A stretch of DNA of 64,000 bases from Njordibacter sp028825405 (GCF_047730065.1 NZ_CP159829.1:124001-188000), one strand, 5' to 3'; shown: positions 8,416 through 18,196, counted from the first letter of the stretch. Program-made: numbers and translations. Notes: generated by a model not told the origin, from the sequence alone.

Positions 8416-9801
8416 CTAAAGGCTGCTAGCTATTTGATCACATGAGGCCTTAGCGTCACCAAACAACATTTTAGTATTGTCTAAAAAGAATAATGGATTT
8501 TGCACACCTGCATAGCCAGAGGCCATGCCACGCTTAAATACCACTACATTTTTAGCGTCCCATACCTCAAGCACGGGCATTCCTGCAATGGGGCTACCTG
8601 GCTTTTTAGCGGCTGGATTAACCGTATCATTAGCACCAATGACTAACACGACATCTGTATTGGCAAAGTCGTCATTGATTTCATCCATTTCTAACACAAT
8701 ATCATAAGGCACTTTTGCTTCTGCCAGCAAAACGTTCATATGGCCAGGCAAGCGCCCTGCAACAGGGTGGATCCCAAAACGCACATTAACGCCTTTGGCC
8801 CTTAGCTTTTGAGTAATATCTTGTACTTGGTATTGCGCTTGCGCTACGGCCATACCATAACCTGGGGTAATGACCACTGATGAAGCGTTGCTGAGCATGC
8901 TAGCGACTTCTTCTGCAGTCGTGGGTTGCACTTCACCTTGTTCCTCATCATCACTCACAATGGGATCATTACCAAAGCCACCAGCGATGACTGAAATGAA
9001 CGAACGGTTCATGGCGCGGCACATAATGTAACTTAATATGGCGCCCGAAGAGCCCACCAAGGCACCCGTTACGATGAGCAAATCATTACCTAATAAGAAG
9101 CCTGCTGCTGCGGCTGCCCAGCCTGAATAAGAGTTCAGCATAGACACCACAACAGGCATGTCGGCGCCTCCTATAGAAGCCACCAAATGCCAGCCAAAGA
9201 CTAAGGCGATCAGTGTCATGACCATTAGGTGGGTATCATTGCCACCTTGGTTAACAAACTGCACCAACATGACCGCGCTGACCAGTAAAGCTAACAAATT
9301 TAACTTGTGGCGGTGGGGCAGGTTAAGAGCTTTGGATGACATGATGCCGCGTAATTTACCAAAGGCGACTAAAGAACCGGTAAAGGTGACGGCACCAATA
9401 AAGACTCCCAAAAATACTTCGACCAAGTGAATGTTTTGCATCACTGGGGTGAGATCTGGGGCATGGTCTAAATAACTGTTAATACCCACAAACATTGCAG
9501 CTAAACCCACAAAACTATGAAGAATTGCTACTAATTCAGGCATTTCCGTCATGGCCACCCGTTTAGCCATATAAATACCAATAGCCGCACCTATGAGCAT
9601 GGCAATAATGATGTAACTTAGTCCAGTAGTAAGCCCCATTACTTTAGGACTTAATAAAGTGGCGACGAGGGCAATACCCATACCCACGATGCCCAACCAT
9701 ATGCCACGCTTGGCTGATTCTTGCTGGGACAGTCCACCGAGGGACATAATAAATAATACAGCGGCGATAATGTAAGCCGTGATAACCATACCTGCTTGCA
9801 T
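8416..9801 (-). CDS. pntB: Proton-translocating NAD(P) transhydrogenase, beta subunit
   Basis: PntB provides most of the membrane channel and the NADP(H)-binding domain III of the enzyme that couples proton entry to NADPH formation. The 461-residue length matches E. coli PntB. About nine transmembrane helices cover residues 1-260. The C-terminal NADP domain shows VITPGYGMAVAQAQ, FGIHPVAGRLPGHMNVLLAEA and VVLVIGANDTVNPAA. It follows pntA by 10 bases. Confidence 0.97.
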   Translation of the reverse strand: MQAGMVITAYIIAAVLFIMSLGGLSQQESAKRGIWLGIVGMGIALVATLLSPKVMGLTTGLSYIIIAMLIGAAIGIYMAKRVAMTEMPELVAILHSFVGLAAMFVGINSYLDHAPDLTPVMQNIHLVEVFLGVFIGAVTFTGSLVAFGKLRGIMSSKALNLPHRHKLNLLALLVSAVMLVQFVNQGGNDTHLMVMTLIALVFGWHLVASIGGADMPVVVSMLNSYSGWAAAAAGFLLGNDLLIVTGALVGSSGAILSYIMCRAMNRSFISVIAGGFGNDPIVSDDEEQGEVQPTTAEEVASMLSNASSVVITPGYGMAVAQAQYQVQDITQKLRAKGVNVRFGIHPVAGRLPGHMNVLLAEAKVPYDIVLEMDEINDDFANTDVVLVIGANDTVNPAAKKPGSPIAGMPVLEVWDAKNVVVFKRGMASGYAGVQNPLFFLDNTKMLFGDAKASCDQIASSL

Positions 9802-9811
9802 TGGTCGTCTC

Positions 9812-11362
9812 CTATTTCTGAAACATTTTTAACATACGCTTGGTGACATAAAAGCCGCCAGCAATGTTAATGGAAGCGATGAGTACGGAGATCAACGCAA
9901 GAATTGAGACGAGGTTAAGTTCGTCACTTACCTGTAATAAAGCCCCCACAACAATAATGCCAGACACTGCGTTCGTGATCGCCATAAGAGGAGTGTGAAG
10001 GGCATGCTTAACGTTCCATACGACGTAATAACCAATAATGCAGGCCAATACAAACACCGTAAAGTGGCCTAAGAAAGCGGCGGGTGCATTGACAGCAATC
10101 CAGCCCACTAACAAAGCACCAGCGGCACTTAAGCCATATTTAACTAAGGGTGAGATTTCCTGTTTAGCAGGTTCAATAGGCGCGGTATCGTCAACTTTCT
10201 TTGGTGGCGCTGCGGCCACCTGAATGGGAGGCGCAGGCCATGTCACTGCACCGTCTTTAGTCACTGTCACTCCGCGCATGATGGGGTCTTCAAAGTCGAT
10301 CGCCAGTTGACCATCTTTCTCGGGACAAAGGAGTTTGAGTAAGTTGACTAGGTTATTGCCATATAACTGAGAAGCTTGGCTGGGCAGACGAGCTGGCATG
10401 TCAGTATAGCCGATGACCGTCACACCATTATCGGTGGTCACCACTTTTCCAGGTTGGGTCAGATCACAATTACCACCGCCACCAGCGGCTAAATCTACGA
10501 TCACGCTGCCAGGAGTCATACTGGCCACCATGGCCGATGTAATCAGCTTAGGTGATGGTTTACCAGGAATCATAGCTGTGGTGATAATAATATCAACTTC
10601 TTTGGCTTGTTCGGCAAAGAGTGCCATCTCAGCTTCAATAAAGGCCTTACTCATGACCTTGGCATAACCATCACCAGAGCCACTTTCTTCTTCCATTTCC
10701 ACTTCTAGAAACTCAGCACCCATAGAATTAATTTGTTCTTTGACTTCGGGACGAGTGTCAAATGCGCGCACAATCGCACCCAAACTTCCAGCAGCCCCTA
10801 GAGCCGCCAGTCCAGCGACACCGGCGCCGATAATCAGTACTTTAGCGGGGGGCACTTTGCCTGCAGCGGTAATTTGCCCAGTAAAGAATCGGCCAAAATG
10901 GTGAGCTGCTTCAATAACGGCTCGATAACCACCAATGTTAGCCATGGAGCTTAACGCATCCATCGACTGTGAGCGGGATATGCGTGGCACCGATTCCATC
11001 GCCAAGGCAGTAATATTGCGCTCAGCAAGCTGTTTGAGTTGGTCTTCGTTTTGCGCTGGAGCCATAAAACTAATTAAATGGCCTCCCTCTTTGAGTAATT
11101 CGAGCTCATGACACTTTTGCCCAGGATGATCTATTAAGGGGTTGACCTTAAGCACCAAATCGCTCTGGTAGACCTCTTTGGTATTGGCGTTAATAGATGC
11201 TCCAGCAGCTTCATAAGCAGCATCGTCAAAGTTTGCTGCAAGTCCAGCAGTGGACTCGATGCAAACATCGAAGCCGAGTTTTTTTAACAGTTCGACTGTT
11301 TTTGGGGTGGCAGCGACTCGAGTTTCGCCCGCCAAAGGTTCTTTTGGAATACCGATAAGCAT
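9812..11362 (-). CDS. pntA: NAD(P) transhydrogenase, alpha subunit (single-chain type)
   Basis: A 516-residue PntA with the NAD(H)-binding domain I (MLIGIPKEPLAGETRVA start; nucleotide fold VLIIGAGVAGLAALGAAGSLGA near residue 173; RFD-type loop RAFDTRPEV). A linker rich in proline and alanine follows, then four C-terminal membrane helices (from about residue 408). It is the enterobacterial-style fused alpha chain rather than the split alpha1/alpha2 seen in many alphaproteobacteria. It forms an operon with pntB. Confidence 0.97.
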   Translation of the reverse strand: MLIGIPKEPLAGETRVAATPKTVELLKKLGFDVCIESTAGLAANFDDAAYEAAGASINANTKEVYQSDLVLKVNPLIDHPGQKCHELELLKEGGHLISFMAPAQNEDQLKQLAERNITALAMESVPRISRSQSMDALSSMANIGGYRAVIEAAHHFGRFFTGQITAAGKVPPAKVLIIGAGVAGLAALGAAGSLGAIVRAFDTRPEVKEQINSMGAEFLEVEMEEESGSGDGYAKVMSKAFIEAEMALFAEQAKEVDIIITTAMIPGKPSPKLITSAMVASMTPGSVIVDLAAGGGGNCDLTQPGKVVTTDNGVTVIGYTDMPARLPSQASQLYGNNLVNLLKLLCPEKDGQLAIDFEDPIMRGVTVTKDGAVTWPAPPIQVAAAPPKKVDDTAPIEPAKQEISPLVKYGLSAAGALLVGWIAVNAPAAFLGHFTVFVLACIIGYYVVWNVKHALHTPLMAITNAVSGIIVVGALLQVSDELNLVSILALISVLIASINIAGGFYVTKRMLKMFQK

Positions 11363-11812
11363 GGGATTACCTGTGCATGTGGTAGAAATAAAAATCGATC
11401 ATACTGATTAATAGGATTGATTGCAGTTATTTTAATGCGACCAAATTTAACCACTTTACGTCAAAAAGCACAACCAACGCGCAGATAATGGTGAGTTAAG
11501 CGCTGAATACTGAATATAGTCAGTCCGCTTTTAGGCTCTGCGGGTATGCTTAGCATCAAAGGTGGGTTAGCAAAAACAACAGTTCCAGAGGTCAGTTATA
11601 AAATTCGACACTTGGAGCGAGCAAGCATTATGGGTTGAGTAACATGAGTTAAGTCACATTAATGAAGGGATTTTGGTTAACTGGCACAGGCTTGTAGATC
11701 TTAGGTCATGGGCTGATTAAGTTAACAAAATAATCAGTAGACAGTGTATCCAATATCCATTATCTTAAGGGCTGCTCAATTGTTAAGGTCTTTAAACCAA
11801 GGAGAAGTAATA
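11363..11812. other. 450-bp divergent regulatory region between pntA and the amino-acid transporter
   Basis: No convincing gene is seen. The stretch separates the leftward pnt operon from the rightward transporter operon. It contains A/T-rich promoter-like DNA, a direct partial repeat of GAGTAACATGAGTTAAGTCAC type, and the operator-like TGTATCCAA at 11745. The strong GGAGAAGTAATA ribosome-binding site at 11801 fixes the transporter start at 11813. Confidence 0.6.
11745..11753 (-). promoter_or_regulatory. Putative GntR-regulator operator (TTGGATACA core)
   Basis: On the minus strand this reads TTGGATACA, identical to the core of the 14-bp sequence found at 20308 and 22365 in the same locus. 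Its place 60 bases before the binding-protein gene suggests that the transporter belongs to the same regulon. It is inferred from repetition, not from a known consensus. Confidence 0.45.
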
Positions 11813-12613
11813 ATGTTAAAAAAAATAATCACCATGATTGCACTAACTTCGCTTTACACAGCCCCTGCCATGGCCGACACATTAGATGATGTGATTGATC
11901 GTGGCGAACTACGTTGCGGTGTTGTGTTAGATTTCCCACCAATCGGCTACCGTGATGCTAATAATGAACCAGCCGGTTTTGATGTTGAGTATTGCAACGA
12001 TCTTGCTTTGTCATTAGAAGTGGATCCAGTAATCCTGCCATTGACTTGGTCAGAGCGTCTACCAGTGATCGTGACTGGTAGGGCCGATGTAGTGTTCGGT
12101 GGCACATCAGACAGTCTAGCTCGCGCTAGAACAGTTGGATTTACCATCCCATATGCTATTTACTATGCTCAAGGTGTGGTTAATTCCAACAGTGGAATCA
12201 AGACTTTTGAAGATATGCGTGGTAAACGTGTTGCTGCTGCGGTAGGTACCGTGCCAGAACAGGAATGGTTAGAAATTGCCAAGGAGTGGGGCGAGGAAGA
12301 TAACTATCAGGGTTATCAATCTGAAAATGAAGTATTTTTAGCTGTAGCTCAGGGTAAGGCTGATATTGGTATTACCACCAATACCGCGGTGTTACCAATT
12401 ACCAACAAATATGACAACATTGATGCAGGTCCTCGTATGCCTTGGACCACAGACTACACATCAGTGGTCGGTAAGCGTGAAGATGTGACTTGGTTAAACT
12501 ACCTGAACTTGTTTGTGACTCATCAAGTTCGCTCTGGTCGCTACCAAGAACTGTGGGATAAATATGTAGGTGGTCAAGCGCCTGAATTACGTATTCCTGG
12601 TGTCATGTATTAA
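11813..12613 (+). CDS. Polar amino-acid ABC transporter, periplasmic binding protein
   Basis: A 266-residue type II solute-binding protein. It has a signal peptide (cut near APAMA-DT), then the family start DVIDRGELRCGVVLDFPPIGYRD and the ligand-binding block GFDVEYCNDLA. The inner motif is RADVVFGGTSDSLARARTVGFTIPY. A GGAGA ribosome-binding site favours ATG 13 codons before the mature-like region; an upstream GTG at 11744 lies inside the operator and is rejected. It heads an importer operon followed directly by hydroxyproline-type catabolic genes, so a hydroxyproline, proline or betaine ligand is likely but unproven. Confidence 0.9.
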   Translation: MLKKIITMIALTSLYTAPAMADTLDDVIDRGELRCGVVLDFPPIGYRDANNEPAGFDVEYCNDLALSLEVDPVILPLTWSERLPVIVTGRADVVFGGTSDSLARARTVGFTIPYAIYYAQGVVNSNSGIKTFEDMRGKRVAAAVGTVPEQEWLEIAKEWGEEDNYQGYQSENEVFLAVAQGKADIGITTNTAVLPITNKYDNIDAGPRMPWTTDYTSVVGKREDVTWLNYLNLFVTHQVRSGRYQELWDKYVGGQAPELRIPGVMY

Positions 12614-12636
12614 TTGATAATGTTCTTAACCCGTTT

Positions 12637-12656
12637 GCTGCCCCTCAAGGGGCAGC
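12637..12656 (+). terminator. Strong intercistronic hairpin after the binding-protein gene
   Basis: GCTGCCCCT and AGGGGCAGC form a perfect 9-bp stem with a 2-base loop, 23 bases past the binding-protein stop and just before the first permease. There is no T-run. Such hairpins usually protect the binding-protein mRNA or damp downstream expression, giving more binding protein than membrane parts. Confidence 0.75.
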
Positions 12657-12673
12657 AACTTTAAGGTCCAAAT

Positions 12674-13336
12674 ATGTTTGATTACAACTTTCATTGGCGA
12701 CCCGTTTTAAAAACCCTTCCTGACCTCATAGATGCAGCACTGTTGACCCTTCAAGTGGCGATTCTTGCCATGCTCATTGGCATTGTTATTGGTCTTTGTT
12801 TGGCGTTAATACGCCTACACATGAAAGGCTCTTTATACTGGTTTGCAACCTCATGGGTCGAACTCGCTCGCAACACGCCCGCCCTTTTTCAATTATTCTT
12901 TTTTGGCTTTGGCCTCGGTGCATTCGGTCTTCACCTGTCACCCTACCTAATTGTATTAACGGCATTGAGTTTTAACTGTGCAGGTTATTTGGCAGAGAAT
13001 TTTCGTGGTGGTTTTTTGGCGATTCCAGATACCCAAATGCGCTCGGCACGCAGTCTAGGCATGACTGCTTGGCAAGCGTACACAAGAATTGTCATTCCTC
13101 AGGTGTTTCGGATTGTCTATCACCCGATCACTAATCAAATTGTGTGGTGTGTATTGATGTCATCTTTAGGCATGTTAGTGGGCTTTCGTGAGTTGAGTGG
13201 TGAAACTCAGTTCTTTGCCTCACGTACGTTTCGCATATTTGAATATTTTGCTGCCACTGCGGTAATTTACTACGTTATCGTTAAACTAATTTTAGTCGCT
13301 TCGCGTATTTTGGCGGCGCGACTATTTCGATATTAA
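12674..13336 (+). CDS. Amino-acid ABC transporter permease (HisMQ/GlnP family), first subunit
   Basis: A 220-residue inner-membrane permease with about five helices. The ABC-permease EAA loop appears as RSARSLGMTAWQAYTRIVIPQVFRI, which contacts the ATPase. WVELARNTPALFQLFFFGFG matches the conserved RNTPxLxQL motif of polar amino-acid permeases. It is paired with a second permease 9 bases downstream, forming the usual heterodimer. Confidence 0.93.
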   Translation: MFDYNFHWRPVLKTLPDLIDAALLTLQVAILAMLIGIVIGLCLALIRLHMKGSLYWFATSWVELARNTPALFQLFFFGFGLGAFGLHLSPYLIVLTALSFNCAGYLAENFRGGFLAIPDTQMRSARSLGMTAWQAYTRIVIPQVFRIVYHPITNQIVWCVLMSSLGMLVGFRELSGETQFFASRTFRIFEYFAATAVIYYVIVKLILVASRILAARLFRY

Positions 13337-13345
13337 GGAGGGTAC

Positions 13346-14008
13346 ATGGAACCTAGTTTGAGTTTCTTTAGCGACTTTAATATCAATGACTTTTGGTTTT
13401 TGGGTCAAGCAGCGGTGCGTACGTTATGGATTTCGCTATTGTCCATTTCTTTAGGAACAGTGCTGGGCATTTTTTTTGGCTGGGCCCTATATGAAGGTAA
13501 GCTCGCTGCAACCTTAACTCTGGCACCTCTTTTGGATGTCTTTCGTTCAGTACCCTTAATTATTCAACTGGTATTGTTTTATAACTTCGCGCCTATTGTT
13601 GGCCTTAATTTAGATCCTTTTGGCTCTGGAGTGGTTATTTTAACCATCTACACATCAGCATTAGTGGCTAACGTAGCTCGAGGCGGTATTGAAGCTGTGG
13701 GTAAGCCCCTTCGAAATGCCGCCAGAAGTCTGGGTATCTCTTATTGGCAAGACCTGCGTTACATTGTGTTCCCGATTGGTGGGCGAGCCGTTTTTCCAGC
13801 CTGGGTTGGGGTTGCACTTGGTGTGATGAAGGACAGCGCCCTCGTATCTGTACTGGGTTATGTGGAATTATTAAAAGCCAGTCAGATTCTCATTACTCGA
13901 ACTCAAGAACCGTTCTTGATTCTAATTGTCGCCGGTGCGTTTTATTTCGCGCTTTCATATCCTATTTCGCGTTATGCCGCGAACCTTGAAAAAAGTTGGG
14001 CACAATGA
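13346..14008 (+). CDS. Amino-acid ABC transporter permease (HisMQ/GlnP family), second subunit
   Basis: A 220-residue permease with the RSVPLIIQLVLFY version of the family motif and the EAA loop NAARSLGISYWQDLRYIVFPIGGRAV. An AAGGAGGGT ribosome-binding site precedes the ATG. Its stop codon overlaps the start of the ATPase gene as ATGA, so the two are translationally coupled. Confidence 0.93.
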   Translation: MEPSLSFFSDFNINDFWFLGQAAVRTLWISLLSISLGTVLGIFFGWALYEGKLAATLTLAPLLDVFRSVPLIIQLVLFYNFAPIVGLNLDPFGSGVVILTIYTSALVANVARGGIEAVGKPLRNAARSLGISYWQDLRYIVFPIGGRAVFPAWVGVALGVMKDSALVSVLGYVELLKASQILITRTQEPFLILIVAGAFYFALSYPISRYAANLEKSWAQ

Positions 14009-14727
14009 TTCAAATTCGTGATTTACACAAGTATTTTGGTCCGCTACATGTCCTAAAAGGGATCAACTTAGAAGTTAAAAAAGGTGAGGTGCTTTCAGTT
14101 ATTGGGTCATCGGGCTCTGGAAAATCTACCCTTCTATATTGCATCAATGGCTTAGAGACTATTCAAAAAGGCGATATTATTGTCAACGACATCCATGTGC
14201 ACGCGAAGCAAACGAACCTTAATCAGGTGCGTCAAAAGATGGGAATGGTGTTTCAACAATGGAATAGTTTTCCACACCTAACTGCCGTTGAAAATGTGGC
14301 CTTAGCACCTAAAATAGTGAAAGGAAAAACCAAGGCAGAAGCAAGGAAAATTGCCCTTAGTCAGCTAGAGCATGTGGGCCTTTTGGATAAAGTAGATGCC
14401 TACCCAAATGCGCTATCAGGAGGACAGCAGCAGCGCCTAGCGATTGCTCGTGCACTGGCTATGGAGCCTGATTATATGCTGTTCGATGAAGCAACTTCTG
14501 CCCTTGATCCTGAGTTGGTGGGTGAAGTCCTCGACACCATGCGTTTGCTTGCTGAGGAGGGCATGACCATGATTTGTGTCACCCACGAGATGAGTTTTGC
14601 AAGGGACGTATCTGATCGTGTGGCCTTTTTTCATGATGGGGTTATGGAAGAAATTGGCTCACCATCACAAATTTTTGGTGACCCCCAGTCTGAACACACA
14701 CGCAAATTTTTAGCTAAAGTACGTTAA
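14005..14727 (+). CDS. Amino-acid ABC transporter ATP-binding protein
   Basis: A 240-residue ATPase of the GlnQ/HisP type. Walker A is GSSGSGKST (about 34-42), the Q-loop is VFQQWNSFPHLT, the signature is LSGGQQQRLAIARAL (about 134) and Walker B is YMLFDEATSALD (about 157), with the switch histidine in CVTHEM. The ATG overlaps the upstream stop. It completes a four-gene importer (binding protein, two permeases, ATPase). Confidence 0.95.
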   Translation: MIQIRDLHKYFGPLHVLKGINLEVKKGEVLSVIGSSGSGKSTLLYCINGLETIQKGDIIVNDIHVHAKQTNLNQVRQKMGMVFQQWNSFPHLTAVENVALAPKIVKGKTKAEARKIALSQLEHVGLLDKVDAYPNALSGGQQQRLAIARALAMEPDYMLFDEATSALDPELVGEVLDTMRLLAEEGMTMICVTHEMSFARDVSDRVAFFHDGVMEEIGSPSQIFGDPQSEHTRKFLAKVR

Positions 14728-14802
14728 AATAGTTAAATCACTTGATGCCGCTATTGTTATCCATTCAATGCACCCGTGCAGTAAAACGTTAAAGAGGTTT
14801 CT

Positions 14803-15762
14803 ATGTCAAAAAATATATTCACCGGCACTATGCCAGCCCTAATGACACCCTGTAAAGCAGACCGAACTCCAGACTTTGCCGCCTTAGTTAAAAAAGGCAA
14901 GGAAATGATTGCCGCGGGTATGTCTGCTGTTGTTTATTGTGGTTCCATGGGAGATTGGCCTTTGCTAACTGACGCCCAGCGTATGGAAGGTGTGGAGTAT
15001 TTAGTCAACGCGGGTTTGCCCGTAGTAGTAGGCACAGGTGCAATTAACAGTAAGTCTGCAGCAGCGCACGCGGCGCATGCTCAAAAAGTAGGGGCTGTTG
15101 GCCTCATGGTCATTCCGCGTGTCTTGTCCCGTGGTCCCTCGGCTACAGCTCAAAAAAATCACTTCAAAGGCATTTTAAGTGCCGCTCCTAATATTCCAGC
15201 CATTATTTACAATAGCCCCTTTTATGGCTTTTCTACGCGCGCCGACCTATTCTTTGCTCTGCGTGCAGAACATCCTAACTTGGTGGGATTTAAGGAATTT
15301 GGTGGTAAAGATGATATCCGTTATGCGGCCGAATATATTACGTCTCAGGATGACCAGGTGACCTTAATGGTGGGCGTTGATACTGAGGTCTATCATGGCT
15401 ATGTTAACTGTGGCGCTACAGGTTCTATTACGGGCATTGGCACAGCCCTTCCCAAAGAAGCCTTGCTGTTAACGAGCCTTTCCAAACTGGCAGCAGCAGG
15501 TCATGCTGAAGCGCGCTGTCGTGCCTTAGAACTCGAAGAGGCCTTTTCTGTGCTTTCCAGTTTTGATGAAGAAGCTGAGCTCGTTTTATACTATAAACAC
15601 CTGCTTGTTTTAAATGGGGAAGAAGCGTATCGCCTGCATTTTAATGAAACGGACGAACTCAGTGAAGCCCAACGAAAATATTGCGAACAGCAATACACAT
15701 TATTTCAAACTTGGTTTGCAGATTGGTCTAAGCAAGGTGGCATCATCGCTCAATGTATGTAA
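14803..15762 (+). CDS. DHDPS-family protein, probable pyrroline-4-hydroxy-2-carboxylate deaminase (LhpC-like)
   Basis: A 319-residue class I aldolase-fold protein. The Schiff-base lysine is in LVGFKEFGG and the active-site tyrosine is in YNSPFYGFS. The substrate loop is GSMGDWPLLTDAQR, close to the GSMGEWP-type loop I recall from LhpC rather than the GTTGE loop of DapA. LhpC deaminates the pyrroline formed from cis-4-hydroxy-D-proline to ketoglutarate semialdehyde. The surrounding D-amino-acid dehydrogenase, racemase-family and semialdehyde dehydrogenase genes support this role. Upstream is an AAAGAGG ribosome-binding site. Confidence 0.75.
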   Translation: MSKNIFTGTMPALMTPCKADRTPDFAALVKKGKEMIAAGMSAVVYCGSMGDWPLLTDAQRMEGVEYLVNAGLPVVVGTGAINSKSAAAHAAHAQKVGAVGLMVIPRVLSRGPSATAQKNHFKGILSAAPNIPAIIYNSPFYGFSTRADLFFALRAEHPNLVGFKEFGGKDDIRYAAEYITSQDDQVTLMVGVDTEVYHGYVNCGATGSITGIGTALPKEALLLTSLSKLAAAGHAEARCRALELEEAFSVLSSFDEEAELVLYYKHLLVLNGEEAYRLHFNETDELSEAQRKYCEQQYTLFQTWFADWSKQGGIIAQCM

Positions 15763-15829
15763 ACCATAACTGAGTTGCGGGTGGGTCAAAATGGGTGCTT
15801 TTTAACAAGATAGTTGTGTAACCAAGTCT

Positions 15830-17074
15830 ATGAATAAACCGTACGATATTATTGTCATCGGTGCCGGTATTGTGGGCATTAGTATTGCTAAAGCACTGCA
15901 ACAAACTGGCCGCACAGTGACGCTTATTGATCGAAAGGGGGTTGCCTTAGAAGCCTCGAAAAGTAATGCGGGGGCCTTTGCCTTTGCCGACATAGTGCCT
16001 TTGGCAACTCCTGGAATCATGCGTCAAGCGCCAAAATGGTTGCTAGATCCTTTAGGACCACTGTCTATTCCCCCAGCCTACGCCTTAACTATTTTACCTT
16101 GGATGATGCGTTTTTGGCGTGCCAGTTGGACTGATCGTTATGAAGCATCACTGCAAACTCAAGCGCAATTGATGACTTTTTCACAAGAGGCTCTTGAGCG
16201 GCAAGTCACCTTAGTTAATGGAGAGCGATTCATGCAGCGTGAAGGTCAGCTCCAATTATATGAAGGGCTTAAGCAGTTTAATGCGAGCCAAGCCGTCTGG
16301 AAAACTCGGAGTGAGCACGGTATTGATTTTCAATTATTGCACTGCGCCGCTTCGATTGCTGAAATTCAACCGGGTCTTGATGCGCGTTTTACCCATGCGG
16401 GGTATACCCCCAAGTGGCTTAATACCTGTGATCCAGAGCAATGGGCACATCACATTGCGGATCACTTTATGGCCTCAGGTGGGGCCCTTAAGTTAGCCAA
16501 TATTGAAGCCATCTTTGAGCATCCAGATTATGTTAGCTTGGCGACTCAAGACGGAGAGTTACGGGCAAAACAGGTGGTTGTGGCGAGTGGGGCTTGGTCA
16601 CACAAGCTAACCAAAACCTTGGGTGATCATATTCCCTTAGAAACAGAACGTGGATACAACACCACCCTTCCAGCGGGCGCATTTGATCTAAAGACCCATC
16701 TAACGTTTGGTGCACATGGCTTTGTTGTCACCAAAATTGCCGGTGGTATTCGGGTGGGTGGTGCAGTCGAATTAGGAGGACTGAACCTAGCTCCAAATTA
16801 TGCACGCGCACAAATGTTGCTGGATAAAGCCGCCCAGTTTTTACCCACCTTAAACACACAAAATGGTGAACAATGGATGGGGTTTCGTCCTTCTATGCCA
16901 GATAGCCTGCCTGTTATTGGGTCGGCCTCTAAAGCCCCTAATGTATTTTATGCCTTTGGGCATGGGCACTTGGGTTTAACGCAAGCTGCAGGCACAGCAG
17001 AACTGGTGACTGCACTTGCAAACGGAACTGAAACAGCCATTTCAATAGATGCTTTTTCACCTAACAGATTTTGA
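15830..17074 (+). CDS. FAD-dependent D-amino-acid dehydrogenase (D-hydroxyproline dehydrogenase-like)
   Basis: A 414-residue DadA/DAO-family flavoprotein. The Rossmann motif VIGAGIVGISIAKAL is at residue 7, ending with the ribose-binding LIDRK. The family C-terminal block is WMGFRPSMPDSLPVIG followed by FYAFGHGHLGLTQAAG. In hydroxyproline pathways such an enzyme oxidises cis-4-hydroxy-D-proline to the pyrroline that LhpC uses. It is sandwiched between the LhpC-like gene and two hydroxyproline-type isomerase/dehydratase genes. A general D-amino-acid substrate cannot be excluded. Confidence 0.8.
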   Translation: MNKPYDIIVIGAGIVGISIAKALQQTGRTVTLIDRKGVALEASKSNAGAFAFADIVPLATPGIMRQAPKWLLDPLGPLSIPPAYALTILPWMMRFWRASWTDRYEASLQTQAQLMTFSQEALERQVTLVNGERFMQREGQLQLYEGLKQFNASQAVWKTRSEHGIDFQLLHCAASIAEIQPGLDARFTHAGYTPKWLNTCDPEQWAHHIADHFMASGGALKLANIEAIFEHPDYVSLATQDGELRAKQVVVASGAWSHKLTKTLGDHIPLETERGYNTTLPAGAFDLKTHLTFGAHGFVVTKIAGGIRVGGAVELGGLNLAPNYARAQMLLDKAAQFLPTLNTQNGEQWMGFRPSMPDSLPVIGSASKAPNVFYAFGHGHLGLTQAAGTAELVTALANGTETAISIDAFSPNRF

Positions 17075-17083
17075 GGATTGATT

Positions 17084-18187
17084 ATGAAAATTTCTAAAAT
17101 AAATGTCTACCAAGTGGACCTACCCCTCAAAGAGGGACGATACAGTTGGTCAAATGGTAATTTTGTTGAAGTGTTTGACAGCACTGTGGTGGAAATTATC
17201 ACCGATGATGGTTTAATTGGCGTTGCTGAATGCTGCCCTCTGGGCTCTGCCTACCTGCCTTCATTTGCCCTTGGTGTTCGTGCTGGGTTGGCTGAGTTAG
17301 TGCCGCATTTGATTGGCCAGGACCCGTTAAACATCGGCCATATCAATCGGCTGATGGATGCAGCCTTGCGAGGTCATCCCTATGCAAAAGCACCCATAGA
17401 CATTGCTTGCTGGGATCTATTAGGGAAGGCCACAGGTTTACCCGTTTTCACTCTGCTAGGTGGCGCTGCACAAGACGATGTTGTTTTGTATCGGGCGATT
17501 AGCCAAGAAGCTCCAGAACGCATGGCTAAAAAAATTGAACTCTATGCGGCCCAGGGGTACACCAAGTTTCAGCTTAAGGTGGGGGGCGATGCCAATGAGG
17601 ATATTGAGCGTATTCATGCCACACGTTCAGTGCTTAAGCCCACTGATATTTTAGTGGCGGATGCCAATACCGGCTGGACTCGTCATGAGGCTGCGCGAGT
17701 AGTGGGCGCTATTGCATCACTTGATGTCTACGTGGAGCAACCCTGCTTAACCTATGAAGAATGTGTATCCATTCGACGGCGCACTACATTGCCTTTTATT
17801 ATGGACGAAGTCATTGATACGCCCAACACTTTGGTGCGCGGTATTGCCGAAGATGCGATGGATGTGATTAACCTAAAAATCTCCAAGGTGGGTGGTTTGA
17901 CCAAAGCTAAACTCATGCGTGATTTGTGTGTCCAACATGGTATTCCTATGACCATTGAAGACACTTGGGGTGGTGATATCACCACAGCTGCGATTGCTCA
18001 TTTAGCCCGTTCGACGCCTTCAGAGTTTACGTTTTCGGCAACCGACTTTAACAGTTATGGCACCGTTGATATTGCTGAAGGCGCGCCACAGCGAGTGAAT
18101 GGACGCATGACCGCGGCAGATAGACCAGGGCTGGGTGTAACCCCCATTTATGATGCCCTAGGGGCACCCGTTGCAAGCTACTCCTGA
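17084..18187 (+). CDS. Enolase-superfamily protein, probable cis-3-hydroxy-L-proline dehydratase
   Basis: A 367-residue mandelate-racemase/muconate-lactonising-enzyme family protein. It shows a catalytic lysine in KFQLKVGG, metal ligands in VADANTGW, VEQPC and FIMDEV, and the second lysine in NLKISKVGG. The N-terminal specificity region (VDLPLKEGRYSWSNG; RGHPYAKAPIDIACWDLLGKA) resembles characterised cis-3-hydroxyproline dehydratases. The alternative, hydroxyproline-betaine 2-epimerase, belongs to the same superfamily. GAGG lies 7 bases before the ATG; a TTG two codons upstream is less likely. Confidence 0.7.
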   Translation: MKISKINVYQVDLPLKEGRYSWSNGNFVEVFDSTVVEIITDDGLIGVAECCPLGSAYLPSFALGVRAGLAELVPHLIGQDPLNIGHINRLMDAALRGHPYAKAPIDIACWDLLGKATGLPVFTLLGGAAQDDVVLYRAISQEAPERMAKKIELYAAQGYTKFQLKVGGDANEDIERIHATRSVLKPTDILVADANTGWTRHEAARVVGAIASLDVYVEQPCLTYEECVSIRRRTTLPFIMDEVIDTPNTLVRGIAEDAMDVINLKISKVGGLTKAKLMRDLCVQHGIPMTIEDTWGGDITTAAIAHLARSTPSEFTFSATDFNSYGTVDIAEGAPQRVNGRMTAADRPGLGVTPIYDALGAPVASYS

Positions 18188-18196
18188 GGAAAAACT

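Noticed and set aside
11744..11812. GTG start for the amino-acid binding protein 23 codons upstream
   Set aside because: It has no ribosome-binding site and overlaps the operator-like TGTATCCAA. ATG 11813 has GGAGAAG and begins a normal signal peptide.
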